A stretch of 64,000 nt of DNA, taken from Polynucleobacter sp. MG-27-Goln-C1. GTDB lineage: Bacteria > Pseudomonadota > Gammaproteobacteria > Burkholderiales > Burkholderiaceae. A program made the translations under genes and the position numbers. A model generated the notes under the pieces. The model ran no database searches. It was not told the DNA's origin and saw only the letters and a program-made list of their open reading frames with translations. This document shows positions 47,501 to 59,520 of the stretch, in pieces (positions within the stretch are counted from its first letter, which is position 1; every line of letters begins with the position of its first letter). Location: the NCBI RefSeq assembly GCF_018881905.1, contig NZ_JACVPM010000003.1, forward strand, positions 145,412 to 209,411, written 5' to 3'.

Positions 47501-47779
47501 ATGGATTTTGAATGGGATATGGCTAGAAGTGATTTATGCCAGAACTCCCGAAATTTTGATTTCACATATGTGATATCAATTTTTATAGATTCAAATTTGT
47601 TGATAGAAAGAGATCAGCGCTGGGATTATGGGGAAGAGCGATTTCGGGCATTGGGCTTGCTGGATGAAAAAGTATTTGTAGTGATTTAGACAAAGAGGCC
47701 TACAGCAATTAGGATTATTTCAGCTAGGCGGGCAAATCGTAGGGAGGTTAGACGTTATGAAGAAAATCGTTCGAGTTAG
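47501..47779 (+). pseudogene. BrnT-type toxin (DUF497) broken by a TAG stop
   Basis: From the ATG at 47501 the frame reads MDFEWDMARSDL, then GEERFRALGLLDEKVFVVI, typical for BrnT/DUF497 RNase toxins. A TAG at 47687-47689 follows. Past it the same frame continues TKRPTAIRIISARRANRREV to a stop at 47777-47779, the usual BrnT C-terminus. One base change from a Tyr codon (TAT/TAC) would explain the stop. The KHGVSF block near the N-terminus is also lost (NSRNFDF). The full frame would overlap the antitoxin start by 23 bp, as in working pairs. I infer a dead toxin. Confidence 0.85.
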
Positions 47780-48098
47780 CGTGGATCTAAATGATCCTAG
47801 TAGCTTCCCTAAAGGATTCATCGATAAAAAATTGGTTGATGTGACATCAGAGCGTTTGATTAAATTGCATCAACAGCAAGATGATGCAGATGCGATGTTA
47901 GATGCTGCTAAGTATGCAAAAGGCGTGCGCGAGAGAATTGGTTTATCCCAGCAAGAATTTTCTAAGCGTATCGAAGTTTCCCTGGAGACAATTCGAAACT
48001 GGGAGCAGGGCAAGCGCAGTCCCACTGGTGCGGCCAAAGCTTTGTTGAAGATTCTGGATAGGGCTCCTGAGATTGCATTGCTTGCTCTCAGTGTTTGA
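47757..48098 (+). CDS. Helix-turn-helix antitoxin, partner of the decayed BrnT
   Basis: A 113-residue protein with an Xre-type helix-turn-helix (VRERIGLSQQEFSKRIEVSL, TIRNWEQGKRSPTGAAKALL, ~residues 60-100) and an N-terminal part of about 50 residues that would bind the toxin. It overlaps the toxin frame. The reading frame is intact, so it may still repress its promoter through the palindrome at 47474, or act as a stray antitoxin. A very strong terminator follows. Confidence 0.85.
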   Translation: MKKIVRVSVDLNDPSSFPKGFIDKKLVDVTSERLIKLHQQQDDADAMLDAAKYAKGVRERIGLSQQEFSKRIEVSLETIRNWEQGKRSPTGAAKALLKILDRAPEIALLALSV

Positions 48099-48110
48099 TT
48101 GATTCCTTAG

Positions 48111-48147
48111 AAATAAAAATGCCTAGCAATGCTAGGCATTTTTATTT
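48111..48147. terminator. Bidirectional terminator between antitoxin and trxB
   Basis: A perfect 17-bp stem (AAATAAAAATGCCTAGC and its complement) with an AAT loop. The A/T-rich outer part gives a U-run in both directions. Confidence 0.95.
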
Positions 48148-48166
48148 GATACTTTGATTGCCCCTA

Positions 48167-51475
<3,309 letters not shown>

Positions 51476-51485
51476 GGCGACTCCA

Positions 51486-52169
51486 TTGCGTAGAATTTTC
51501 TCAGCAGCAGCTTTAGGGCTCACAGTTCTTTTATCTTCAGGTTTGGTATTTGCGGATGGTGAGAGTGGTGCAGAGCAGTTGCGTCAGTTTGTACGTAACT
51601 CTAAAACCGCTGAAGGTGAATTTGTGCAACAGCAGTTGCGTGCACCCAAAGCAAATGAGCCGCAAGACAAAGGTTTAAAAGTAGTTCGGCAAACACAAGG
51701 GCGTTTTGTGTTTCAACGCCCAGGCCGATTTATTTGGGATACGCAAAAACCGTACGAGCAAAAATTGATTGCTGATGGCAAGCAACTCATTTTGTGGGAT
51801 AAGGACTTAAATCAAGCAACCTTCAGACCTGCAGGCCAGGCTTTGGCTGCCACTCCTGCTGCAATCTTATTTGGCGAGACTTCACTAGACCAGCATTTTG
51901 ATTTGGTTGAGGGCGAAGATCGCCTGGGTATGAAATGGGTTGCCCTTGTTCCTAAGAAAAATCCTAATGCTAAAAATGGCAACGACTTGCCGTACACCAA
52001 GATCTCCGTCGGAATGGTCAATGGCCTCCCTAAAGCGCTAGAACTCATTGATGGCTTAGGTAGCGTGGTATTGGTCACTTTGGATAAGATCCAACTCAAT
52101 GTGAATCTACCCGCCAATCGCTTCACATTTGTTCCGCCCGCCGGAGCAGAGGTCTTACGCTTAAACTAG
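51486..52169 (+). CDS. lolA: Outer membrane lipoprotein chaperone LolA
   Basis: Periplasmic carrier that takes lipoproteins from LolCDE to LolB. The 227-residue protein has a signal peptide (IFSAAALGLTVLLSSGLVFA, ~3-23) and family segments QGRFVFQRPGRFIWDTQKPY and QKLIADGKQLILWDKDLNQA. It starts with TTG, 11 bp after ftsK. The ftsK-lolA order is conserved in many proteobacteria. The rarA gene often found next is absent here. Confidence 0.92.
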   Translation: MRRIFSAAALGLTVLLSSGLVFADGESGAEQLRQFVRNSKTAEGEFVQQQLRAPKANEPQDKGLKVVRQTQGRFVFQRPGRFIWDTQKPYEQKLIADGKQLILWDKDLNQATFRPAGQALAATPAAILFGETSLDQHFDLVEGEDRLGMKWVALVPKKNPNAKNGNDLPYTKISVGMVNGLPKALELIDGLGSVVLVTLDKIQLNVNLPANRFTFVPPAGAEVLRLN

Positions 52170-52196
52170 AGCTTCAGTGGCACCCTTACATCCTAA

Positions 52197-53522
<1,326 letters not shown>

Positions 53523-53533
53523 TCTTAGAGCAA

Positions 53534-53962
53534 ATGAAAAGTGGGCTCACTCAAATGAATAGATGCTCAGTATTTTTATGCCTGATTGCTACGGCATTGA
53601 TGTCTCAAGGTGTTTTCGCTGCTGAAAAATTCTATCGCTGCGAGGTATTAAGTGATGCCTACATTAAAACTAATGGGGAGTTAGCGGTAGTTCAAGACAG
53701 CCCTAGAGTTGGTCTGGAATTTGTGGTGATCAAGAAAACTGGGGAAGTTTTTGGAGATGTAATGGATACTCTAAAAAATCCCAAGGTGCTGGCTTCCGGA
53801 AGTGCAAGCAATTCTTATAAAGTCATTTGGACTCAAAAAGCTGAAGGTAAGAATGGCTTTTTTGTGGAATACCTCAGCATCGAAGAGTTTGTAAAAGGTA
53901 GTAAGAAGCCCTTTGGGTTCTTTTCTGGCGGACTTCTTATGACAGGCGTCTGCGAGCAATAG
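53534..53962 (+). CDS. Secreted protein of unknown function
   Basis: A 142-residue protein with a signal peptide (CSVFLCLIATALMSQGVFAA, cleavage near residue 29). The mature part has two Cys at its ends (FYRCEV and GVCEQ) that may form a disulfide, and predicted beta-strands (RVGLEFVVIKKTGEVFGD). I do not recognise it. Start may also be the second ATG at 53555. It begins 12 bp after serS and is probably co-transcribed. Confidence 0.65.
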   Translation: MKSGLTQMNRCSVFLCLIATALMSQGVFAAEKFYRCEVLSDAYIKTNGELAVVQDSPRVGLEFVVIKKTGEVFGDVMDTLKNPKVLASGSASNSYKVIWTQKAEGKNGFFVEYLSIEEFVKGSKKPFGFFSGGLLMTGVCEQ

Positions 53963-54013
53963 ATTGCAGGGCTTCAAGTGGGGATAGCGTTTAAGTTCTA
54001 TCCTGTAGTTAAC

Positions 54014-54103
<90 letters not shown>

Positions 54104-54473
54104 CCAGCATGGGTTTTATGGCGATTTATAAAACACCTAAACGTGAATCGTTTCCGCAACTATTGAATCGTTTCCGCAGATAGTTCGTATTACGCTCAAA
54201 AGAATCGCTCATGATGATCTAAACGGACGATTCAATCCATATTTGGAGACTCCTTTTTTACCCATTGCAGACACTCAAAAGAGACTATTTCTAGGGTTTT
54301 GACCGACCGAGTCCGGCCATTAAGAGACCTTCATTAGTTTTGATGCGACCTCTTCTACCAAGTCAATAGTTATCACAAGGATTTATAGGGATACAGCACC
54401 TTTGTTATCAAAGCCATCCCTCGGGGTAGGGGGTATTTGAATATATTTTAAAAATCACAGACTTTAATTCATA
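54104..54473. other. Non-coding stretch after tRNA-Ser with short repeats
   Basis: I find no gene here. The stretch holds two direct copies of TGAATCGTTTCCGCA, at 54144-54158 and 54164-54178 (20-bp period), and an inverted, shortened copy, CGGACGATTCAAT, near 54224. Such clustered repeats occur at ends of some insertion sequences, so this may be a remnant of a mobile element beside the tRNA. No transposase piece is readable. The right-hand end leads into a regulatory site at 54474. Confidence 0.4.
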
Positions 54474-54516
54474 TGTCTGATACCAGACAGACCAATCATT
54501 TTATTATTTCTAGACT
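54474..54516 (+). promoter_or_regulatory. Crp-like site A and -10 for the Rap1a/Tai-like operon
   Basis: TGTCTG-ATAC-CAGACA (54474-54489) is a perfect palindrome. TAGACT at 54511-54516 is a candidate -10 whose first base is 29.5 bp from the palindrome centre, the class II spacing (site at -41.5). It belongs to a family of eight such sites in this region. Confidence 0.65.
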
Positions 54517-54558
54517 AATTTCTAGTTAGTTCAATTAATTAGAAAGAGATGGTAGTCT

Positions 54559-54963
54559 ATGAAAAAAATCACAATGCTTATAGCTTCATTATTAGTTTTC
54601 TCTGGGATTGCAATAGCTGCCCCAGATGGCACTAGGGCAATTAGTACGCAAGAGTTAGCGGGTGTTTGTGGAGATCAGTCTAGTCCACAGCCACAAATTT
54701 ATTGTGATGTGTATGGTCAGGGTGTATTTGATGGCTATCTTGTTACTCGCCATCCTAAAAAGGCACCAGACTTCATTTGTGTAGTTCAGCCAGCTCCTTC
54801 GCGTCGTGAAGTAATGAATCAGTTTATTGATTGGGTTAAACAAAATCCTCGATATAACACCGCTCCTGCAGCAGATACATTGTTGAGATTTTTGGCTGTT
54901 CGTTTTCCATGTGAATCATCAAACATGTCCCCTGGAAAAGCAGTTAACAAAATCATTCGCTAA
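54559..54963 (+). CDS. Rap1a/Tai-like secreted protein
   Basis: A 134-residue protein with a signal peptide (MLIASLLVFSGIAIAA, ~residue 20). It shows the pattern of the Rap1a/Tai family: CxGDQ-like Cys, CDVYGQGVFDGY, FICVVQPAPSRREVMNQFID, then WVKQNPRYNTAPAADTLLRF and FPCESS. Four Cys probably form two disulfides. Family members include type VI secretion immunity proteins, but no effector or secretion gene is nearby, so here it may serve another role. Preceded by Crp-like site A. The glycine-zipper lipoprotein follows after 18 bp. Confidence 0.72.
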   Translation: MKKITMLIASLLVFSGIAIAAPDGTRAISTQELAGVCGDQSSPQPQIYCDVYGQGVFDGYLVTRHPKKAPDFICVVQPAPSRREVMNQFIDWVKQNPRYNTAPAADTLLRFLAVRFPCESSNMSPGKAVNKIIR

Positions 54964-54981
54964 AAGCAAAAAGGAAATACT

Positions 54982-55257
54982 ATGAAAAAGATTCTTATCG
55001 TTTTATCGGCAACCTCAATATTAACTTTGTCTGCTTGCTCAAATATGAGTGATACGCAACAAAGAACTTTATCTGGCGCTGCAATTGGTACCGCGGCGGG
55101 AGTGGGTATTGGGGCTCTTACTGGTGGAGGTCTTTTATGGGGCGCGGCAGGTGGGGCTGCTATAGGCGCTGTAGGTGGTTATGTATATGATCAGCATGAA
55201 AAGAATCAAAGTAAATCTCCATCTAAATCAAATTCCTCCAAGTCAACCATTAACTAA
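54982..55257 (+). CDS. Glycine-zipper lipoprotein
   Basis: A 91-residue lipoprotein. Signal peptide with lipobox LTLSAC (Cys19), then a glycine zipper (GAAIGTAAGVGIGALTGGG, GAAGGAAIGAVGGYVYD, ~residues 36-72) likely to insert into or span a membrane, and a Ser/Lys-rich tail. Such proteins resemble OsmB and SlyB-type envelope stress lipoproteins. Second gene behind the Crp-like site A; a terminator follows. Confidence 0.8.
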   Translation: MKKILIVLSATSILTLSACSNMSDTQQRTLSGAAIGTAAGVGIGALTGGGLLWGAAGGAAIGAVGGYVYDQHEKNQSKSPSKSNSSKSTIN

Positions 55258-55270
55258 AGAATTGGCGGTC

Positions 55271-55302
55271 AACAAAAAAGCCGCTGATGCGGCTTTTTTG
55301 TT
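55271..55302. terminator. Bidirectional terminator between glycine-zipper and BON genes
   Basis: AACAAAAAAGCCGC pairs perfectly with GCGGCTTTTTTGTT around a TGAT loop. T-runs exist in both directions, serving the plus-strand operon and the minus-strand BON gene. Confidence 0.95.
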
Positions 55303-55317
55303 AGCTCTAACAAATAA

Positions 55318-55734
55318 TTAGTTTGAAACTACAAGCTTACTTTTTACTGACTGAACTCCATCTACTGCCCCAGCCAATTTAATAGCCTTATCAATTTTTT
55401 CCTGAGTATCGGCTGATCCTGTAAGTCTAACCATTCCTTTTTCAGTGACAACAGTAATTTTCATAGACTGCATCCCTGGCTCGTTTAGAAGTGCTGCTTT
55501 TATCTTTGCAGTGATCGTAGAGTCATCAATTGCCTGTCCGGTAGTATTTGCTTGTTTTGTAACGACCTTATCAGCCTTATCAGCAGCATTGGATACAGAA
55601 GTAGATACATTCTCTGTAACCTGATCAATTTTCTTGCCAGCCTTTTCGGCTGGACCTGGATTATCACAAGCCGCTAGGCCAGAAACAATCATCATTGATG
55701 CAAATATTGCTTTAAAACTATTTTCCATTTTCAT
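55318..55734 (-). CDS. BON-domain lipoprotein (1)
   Basis: A 138-residue lipoprotein: lipobox GLAAC (Cys23), a helical Ala/Lys/Asp-rich stretch (~30-70), and one BON domain (~72-136; STITAKIKAALLNEPGMQSM, GMVRLTGSADTQEKIDKAIK). BON domains occur in OsmY and bind lipids or envelope surfaces. It lies behind the DUF3309 gene on the same strand, 20 bp apart, and so falls under Crp-like site B. A paralogous BON protein is encoded at 59117. Confidence 0.88.
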   Translation of the reverse strand: MKMENSFKAIFASMMIVSGLAACDNPGPAEKAGKKIDQVTENVSTSVSNAADKADKVVTKQANTTGQAIDDSTITAKIKAALLNEPGMQSMKITVVTEKGMVRLTGSADTQEKIDKAIKLAGAVDGVQSVKSKLVVSN

Positions 55735-55754
55735 GAGATTTCTTTCTTAAGGAT

Positions 55755-55910
55755 TTAAATTCTGCCGGTCAAAAGAAGGATGAGTAGGATGATTACTACA
55801 ATACCCAATCCCCCACTAGGTGCGTATCCCCAATTTCTACTGTGGGGCCATGCAGGTATGGCTCCTAGTAACATCAAAATCAAAAGTACTAAAACGATTG
55901 TTCCCAACAT
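55755..55910 (-). CDS. DUF3309 small membrane protein
   Basis: A 51-residue protein with two short hydrophobic helices around a conserved middle: MLGTIVLVLLILMLLGAIPA, then WPHSRNWGYAPSGGLG and a final hydrophobic segment ending LLLTGRI. This matches DUF3309, a family frequent in stress-linked loci of proteobacteria; function unknown. It begins 26 bases after the transcription start predicted from site B. Confidence 0.88.
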   Translation of the reverse strand: MLGTIVLVLLILMLLGAIPAWPHSRNWGYAPSGGLGIVVIILLILLLTGRI

Positions 55911-55942
55911 ATCAATTTCCTTTACTTTAATTACTAAGGACT

Positions 55943-55985
55943 AATTTACTTATTTAGCAATTTTTTGACTGTTCGCTATCAGACA
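55943..55985 (-). promoter_or_regulatory. Crp-like site B and -10 for DUF3309-BON
   Basis: Read on the minus strand, TGTCTG-ATAG-CGAACA (55970-55985) and a -10 TAAATT (55943-55948). Centre-to-hexamer distance is again 29.5 bp. All 16 bases of the palindrome are identical to site D at 59007. Confidence 0.62.
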
Positions 55986-56014
55986 TATGGTCAAAATTTA
56001 AGTAATTTTTCTTG

Positions 56015-56057
56015 TGTGCGGAATCGTACTAATAAAAATCTTATAAACAGGTACGAT
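56015..56057 (+). promoter_or_regulatory. Crp-like site C and -10 for CsbD (1)
   Basis: TGTGCG-GAAT-CGTACT (56015-56030) fits the site family with two mismatches in the right half. TACGAT at 56052-56057 is at the standard 29.5-bp distance. Together with site B it forms a divergent promoter pair. Confidence 0.5.
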
Positions 56058-56085
56058 AAATTTTCACTCAGCAAAGGAAATTATT

Positions 56086-56310
56086 ATGAATTGGGATATC
56101 GTTGAAGGTAATTGGAAGCAATTTAAAGGTAAGGTTCGTGTTCGTTGGGGTAAGTTAACCGATGACCACTTAGAACTCATCGCAGGCAAAAGAATTGAAT
56201 TAGCGGGAAAAATTCAAGAAGCCTACGGTATTACTAAAGACGAAGTAGAGGAGCAAATTAAGCTGTTTGAAGAGCAAAATAAAGACTTTAAACCTTTCGA
56301 AGTGAAGTAA
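56086..56310 (+). CDS. CsbD family stress protein (1)
   Basis: A 74-residue hydrophilic protein beginning MNWDIVEGNWKQFKGKVRVR, with the usual WGKLTDDHLELIAGKRIELA and a helical Glu/Lys-rich end. CsbD proteins are general-stress proteins of unknown biochemical role (YjbJ in E. coli, CsbD in Bacillus). Preceded by Crp-like site C. Confidence 0.92.
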   Translation: MNWDIVEGNWKQFKGKVRVRWGKLTDDHLELIAGKRIELAGKIQEAYGITKDEVEEQIKLFEEQNKDFKPFEVK

Positions 56311-56392
56311 AACGAAATAGGCGCTGTGAATTGGATTTAGTTTTTAGTGATTTCTAGGTCTTACAGCGCCAACCTTCTATACATTCATTAAG

Positions 56393-56899
56393 GTGATCAA
56401 TAAATTTTCTAGGCAAACGGCCTCTGTAATCCTTTTGCTATTTCTTGCTAGTAGCTGCTTTGCGGATTCGTATGGCCCAATTGACTTTATTGAGCCAACT
56501 GAGAAAAATGAAATTTGGTTAAATCCCGGGTTATTGTCATATCACTTTGATCAAAGCAGGAATTTCAATGCCGTTAATTATGGGTTTGGGGCTGAATATA
56601 AATTTTCATCTGTCGCCTCTTTGACAGCTGGGACTTTCCGAAATAGTAATTACCATCAATCAAACTATATTGGCGCGTACTGGCAGCCTATTGCAATTGG
56701 ACCAATAAATATTGGAGTGGTTGCTGGAGGCTTTAATGGCTACCCTAGCAATAACAATGGCGGGTGGTTTCCTGCAATCTTGCCTGCTTTTACGGTGGAA
56801 GGTAAGTGGGTTGGATTAAATCTAATAGTGATTCCAACTATTGGTGATCGTGTATCTGGCTCCCTATCATTCCAATTGAAATTCAAGGCTTTTGACTAA
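56393..56899 (+). CDS. Small outer-membrane beta-barrel-like protein
   Basis: A 168-residue protein with a signal peptide (ASVILLLFLASSCFA, ~residue 25). The mature part alternates short beta-strands: NEIWLNPGLLSYHFDQ, NYGFGAEYKFSSVASLTAGT, YIGAYWQPIAIGPINIGVVA and a final SGSLSFQLKFKAFD with an aromatic end. This suggests an 8-strand barrel of the PagP/OmpA size class. I know similar uncharacterised proteins in Burkholderiales but no function. GTG start with a poor ribosome site. Convergent with the Crp/Fnr gene. Confidence 0.65.
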   Translation: MINKFSRQTASVILLLFLASSCFADSYGPIDFIEPTEKNEIWLNPGLLSYHFDQSRNFNAVNYGFGAEYKFSSVASLTAGTFRNSNYHQSNYIGAYWQPIAIGPINIGVVAGGFNGYPSNNNGGWFPAILPAFTVEGKWVGLNLIVIPTIGDRVSGSLSFQLKFKAFD

Positions 56900-56906
56900 T
56901 GCCTGT

Positions 56907-57593
56907 TTAACCAATTAAGGAAGAGTAAATTTTTCTATTTTTTATATAACAGCTACAGGCTTCAGCCTTCAGAGCAGCTCGATTGAGTACCTTCATTTCC
57001 CCACGATGATATTCAATTAACCCTCTTCTCCTAAAATCTGCTGCTGTAGTCGTAACTCCAACACGCCTAACGCCTAACATCAGTGAAATAAACTCATGTG
57101 TCATTAGGAAGGTGGGAGATTGAGCGCGATCTTGACTCATTAATAACCACTTAGCTAAACGCGGTCCAATTTGGTGAAAATGCTCACAAGCTGCTGATAG
57201 CCCAAGTTGATTAATTCGTACTGCAATATAAGCATTAATGATGTCCTTAAGTTCTGGATCATTTTCAATTTGGTTTGTGAAAAATTGGGAATTTATTTTC
57301 CATGCGCTTCCCGCCCCCTGAACTAAAGCTCCAAATGGATTGGCGCTGACACCAAGAACAGTTTCAGCGCCAAGTAAGCCTTCTCTGCCAATCATCCCAA
57401 TTTCAATTGGAGGGTAATGATCAATTCCTTGGGTGATAGAAATAAAACAATTAATTGGGAAGAAAATATGAGTGGTTGGCTCGCCAACCATACAAATAAT
57501 TTGAGATAAATTTAAATTAACCAATTCAGCACTATATAAAAGAGCCTCTTGATTCTTATGTGGCAATAAATTGATTAGAGCATTTTTATTCAT
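56907..57593 (-). CDS. Crp/Fnr family regulator (2)
   Basis: A 228-residue regulator with an N-terminal cyclic-nucleotide-binding-like beta-roll (~residues 20-120, EIGMIGREGLLGAETVLGVS) and a C-terminal winged helix (~150-215, LMTHEFISLMLGVRRVGVTT). No Fnr-type cysteine cluster is visible. In the recognition helix the Crp Arg-Glu pair reads Arg-Val, so its DNA preference may differ from its neighbour's. Preceded by a site H of the same operator family, hence probably part of the regulon. Confidence 0.88.
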   Translation of the reverse strand: MNKNALINLLPHKNQEALLYSAELVNLNLSQIICMVGEPTTHIFFPINCFISITQGIDHYPPIEIGMIGREGLLGAETVLGVSANPFGALVQGAGSAWKINSQFFTNQIENDPELKDIINAYIAVRINQLGLSAACEHFHQIGPRLAKWLLMSQDRAQSPTFLMTHEFISLMLGVRRVGVTTTAADFRRRGLIEYHRGEMKVLNRAALKAEACSCYIKNRKIYSSLIG

Positions 57594-57675
57594 TTGCCAA
57601 GCCTTGGGGTTGTATTCATAAACCTTACTTGGGCAATAGGGCTCTAATAATCTATACGGTAACTATCCCAGTTGG

Positions 57676-57718
57676 AGTATGTGCATATACTTTGGATTGC
57701 TCAGTCTGTTATCGCACT
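57676..57718 (-). promoter_or_regulatory. Crp-like site H and -10 for Crp/Fnr regulator (2)
   Basis: On the minus strand AGTGCG-ATAA-CAGACT (57703-57718; one mismatch at each end) and CATACT (57676-57681) at the standard 29.5 bp. The site touches the stop codon of regulator (1), so regulator (2) can be transcribed separately. Confidence 0.45.
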
Positions 57719-58437
57719 TAAATGGCCATTTTTTCTGGTAGTAGGCGATCGTACTCAGATTTAACTACTTGATAGCACTCGCAGGTGCGTCTCTCCAATC
57801 CTAATCGATCTAAGACGGATATATGTCCGCGAGCGTACTTAATAAGTCCAGCCTTTTGGACTTTTAGGGCTGCCTCGGTGACACCTTCTCTGCGAACCCC
57901 AAGCATGTTAGCAATTAACTCTTGGGTCATTAGCAGCTCATTACTTTGCAATCTGTCTAGACTCAAAAGTAACCAGCGGCAGAATTGCTGGTCTAGAGTG
58001 TGATGCCGATTGCATACTGCGGTTTGAGTCATCTGGGTAATTAATGCTTGGGTATAGCGTAACAACAAGTGCATTACTGGCCCTGCGCGATTAAATTCTT
58101 CAAGAAGAATGGATGATTTGATGCGGTAGCCTTTACCTGCACTTTGGACAACAGCTCTACTGGATGTAGATTCGCCGCCCATAAAAATAGAAATTCCAAC
58201 AACTCCTTCATTTCCAACAATCGCAATTTCAGCTGACGAACCATTTTCTAGTGCATATAGCAAAGAGACAATGGCTGTTGAGGGAAAGTAAACATGACTC
58301 ATTTTCATGCCAGGCTCATACAAAACTTTGCCCAGCGGGAGCTCGGTTACTTCAATATGAGGAAGAAGTCTTTCCCACTCAAGCGTGGGTATTGAATGGA
58401 AAAGATGATTTTGATCTTTAAGTAACTTTGTTTCCAT
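57718..58437 (-). CDS. Crp/Fnr family regulator (1), probable master of the local regulon
   Basis: A 239-residue regulator: beta-roll domain (~20-125, SAEIAIVGNEGVVGISIFMG), dimer helix (RYTQALITQMTQTAVCNRHH) and winged helix (~165-225, LLMTQELIANMLGVRREGVT). The recognition helix keeps the Arg-Glu pair that in Crp reads the TGTGA half-site, which fits the TGTSYG half-sites around it. No Fe-S cysteines of Fnr are present, and the Crp cAMP-contact pattern is not obvious, so the ligand is unknown. Its own promoter holds the most perfect palindrome (site F), so autoregulation is likely. Confidence 0.9.
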   Translation of the reverse strand: METKLLKDQNHLFHSIPTLEWERLLPHIEVTELPLGKVLYEPGMKMSHVYFPSTAIVSLLYALENGSSAEIAIVGNEGVVGISIFMGGESTSSRAVVQSAGKGYRIKSSILLEEFNRAGPVMHLLLRYTQALITQMTQTAVCNRHHTLDQQFCRWLLLSLDRLQSNELLMTQELIANMLGVRREGVTEAALKVQKAGLIKYARGHISVLDRLGLERRTCECYQVVKSEYDRLLPEKMAI

Positions 58438-58476
58438 GATGCGCCTAGGTATGAATTATCGTTTTGAGACAACTCA

Positions 58477-58519
58477 AATATATTTTCTGGAACCAATTGA
58501 GTATGTGCGATACCGCACA
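58477..58519 (-). promoter_or_regulatory. Crp-like site F and -10 for Crp/Fnr regulator (1)
   Basis: TGTGCG-ATAC-CGCACA (58504-58519, perfect palindrome). On the minus strand TATATT (58477-58482) is a near-consensus -10 at 29.5 bp from the centre. Confidence 0.65.
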
Positions 58520-58537
58520 TATGATCAGATTACACGA

Positions 58538-58563
58538 TAAAAACCCACCACAGGGTGGTGGGT
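58538..58563 (-). terminator. Terminator behind the His/Ala-rich protein gene
   Basis: A perfect 9-bp stem (ACCCACCAC / GTGGTGGGT) with a 3-base loop. On the minus strand it is followed by TTTTATCG. It insulates the Crp/Fnr promoter from the gene at 58630. Confidence 0.85.
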
Positions 58564-58629
58564 AGGCTCTTTTATTTGAGTATTCTTGCTTTTAGCAGAA
58601 TTTATACCCTATAAGGTCGCCAGATCGTA

Positions 58630-58875
58630 TTACTTCATTACAGGGGCTGAATTCGCGGCATTTATTAAAGCGGCTTCACTATGCTCGTTTGCTTGAAGCG
58701 CATGACCCTGCGCAACAGCGGCATGATATCCAGCTTGCTTGGTATCGCCAGTAGCGCAATGTTTAGCGGCTTCTTTGTGAGCCATTGAGGCAGCATCGCA
58801 ATGTTCTGCAGCTTTAGCATGAGTTTGTTGTGAGGTAGGTTGCATAGTGCTAATTGATTTTGGGTCGATTGTCAT
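58630..58875 (-). CDS. Small His/Ala-rich protein of unknown function
   Basis: An 81-residue soluble protein with no signal peptide and a helical, repeat-like pattern of Ala, His and a few Cys (HAKAAEHCDAASMAHKEAAK, HAAVAQGHALQANEHSEAAL). The regular His spacing suggests metal binding, or a coiled, amphipathic surface. I do not recognise the family. Preceded by Crp-like site E and followed by its own terminator. Confidence 0.72.
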   Translation of the reverse strand: MTIDPKSISTMQPTSQQTHAKAAEHCDAASMAHKEAAKHCATGDTKQAGYHAAVAQGHALQANEHSEAALINAANSAPVMK

Positions 58876-58943
58876 ATATTTCTCCTAAAAATATGAGTAG
58901 AGATATCTCTAATCATGTGAGCTAAAAAATTAACTCATAGAAC

Positions 58944-58986
58944 ACTCTAGCGGCAATTATTGACTGCATTTGTCTGATATCCAACA
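58944..58986 (-). promoter_or_regulatory. Crp-like site E and -10 for the His/Ala-rich protein
   Basis: On the minus strand TGTTGG-ATAT-CAGACA (58971-58986) and TAGAGT (58944-58949) at the standard 29.5-bp distance. It is paired back-to-back with site D, 20 bp away. Confidence 0.6.
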
Positions 58987-59006
58987 TATAAAAAAATAAT
59001 TTCTTA

Positions 59007-59049
59007 TGTCTGATAGCGAACATGAAATTAATTAATTGGGGAATACGCT
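59007..59049 (+). promoter_or_regulatory. Crp-like site D and weak -10 for BON (2)
   Basis: TGTCTG-ATAG-CGAACA (59007-59022), identical to site B over 16 bases. TACGCT at 59044-59049 has the standard 29.5-bp distance, though it matches the -10 consensus at only three positions, as expected for an activator-dependent promoter. Confidence 0.58.
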
Positions 59050-59116
59050 CAAGTCTTGCATGAGGAACTGTCGGCACCAAAAAATAGTCGACCATCAATT
59101 TATACGAAAGAAGCAA

Positions 59117-59452
59117 ATGAGTCTAATTAATAAAATTACTGCATTAGCGTTTACTGGCATATTAATTTCGTTATCAGCTTGTGCTGCAACTGACACCAAA
59201 GAAAGCACTGGTCAGTATGTAGACAACAGTGTTTTAACTGCTAAGGTCAAAACAGCTATCTTTAACGAGCCTACATTAAAGTCCTCCGAAATAACCGTTC
59301 AGACCTTTAAGGGTGAGGTGCAGCTGAGTGGTTTTGTTAGCAGTATTGATCAAACCAATAAAGCCGTAGAGGTTGCCAGGGGTATCCCAGGCGTGACCTC
59401 AGTGAAAAATGATATGCGGGTAAAGGGTAGTAATAACCCATTTTACAAATAG
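59117..59452 (+). CDS. BON-domain lipoprotein (2)
   Basis: A 111-residue lipoprotein from the ATG at 59117: signal peptide with lipobox SLSAC, then one BON domain (SVLTAKVKTAIFNEPTLKSS, GEVQLSGFVSSIDQTNKAVE, PGVTSVKNDMRV). The same domain order as the BON protein at 55318, with no long linker. An upstream in-frame TTG at 59036 lies before the predicted transcription start and is rejected. CsbD (2) follows 68 bp later. Confidence 0.88.
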   Translation: MSLINKITALAFTGILISLSACAATDTKESTGQYVDNSVLTAKVKTAIFNEPTLKSSEITVQTFKGEVQLSGFVSSIDQTNKAVEVARGIPGVTSVKNDMRVKGSNNPFYK

Positions 59453-59520
59453 AAATTATGTGAGAGAAGAGCTCATGTAGTAGTCGTTCTGTTGTTAAAC
59501 GTAATACTAAGGAGTTAGTT

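Noticed and set aside
47701..47789. A -1 or +1 frameshift as the cause of the BrnT break
   Set aside because: The homologous C-terminus continues in the same frame after TAG, so a point mutation is enough.
59036..59116. Longer BON (2) protein starting at 59036
   Set aside because: It begins upstream of the predicted transcription start and would bury the lipoprotein signal peptide.
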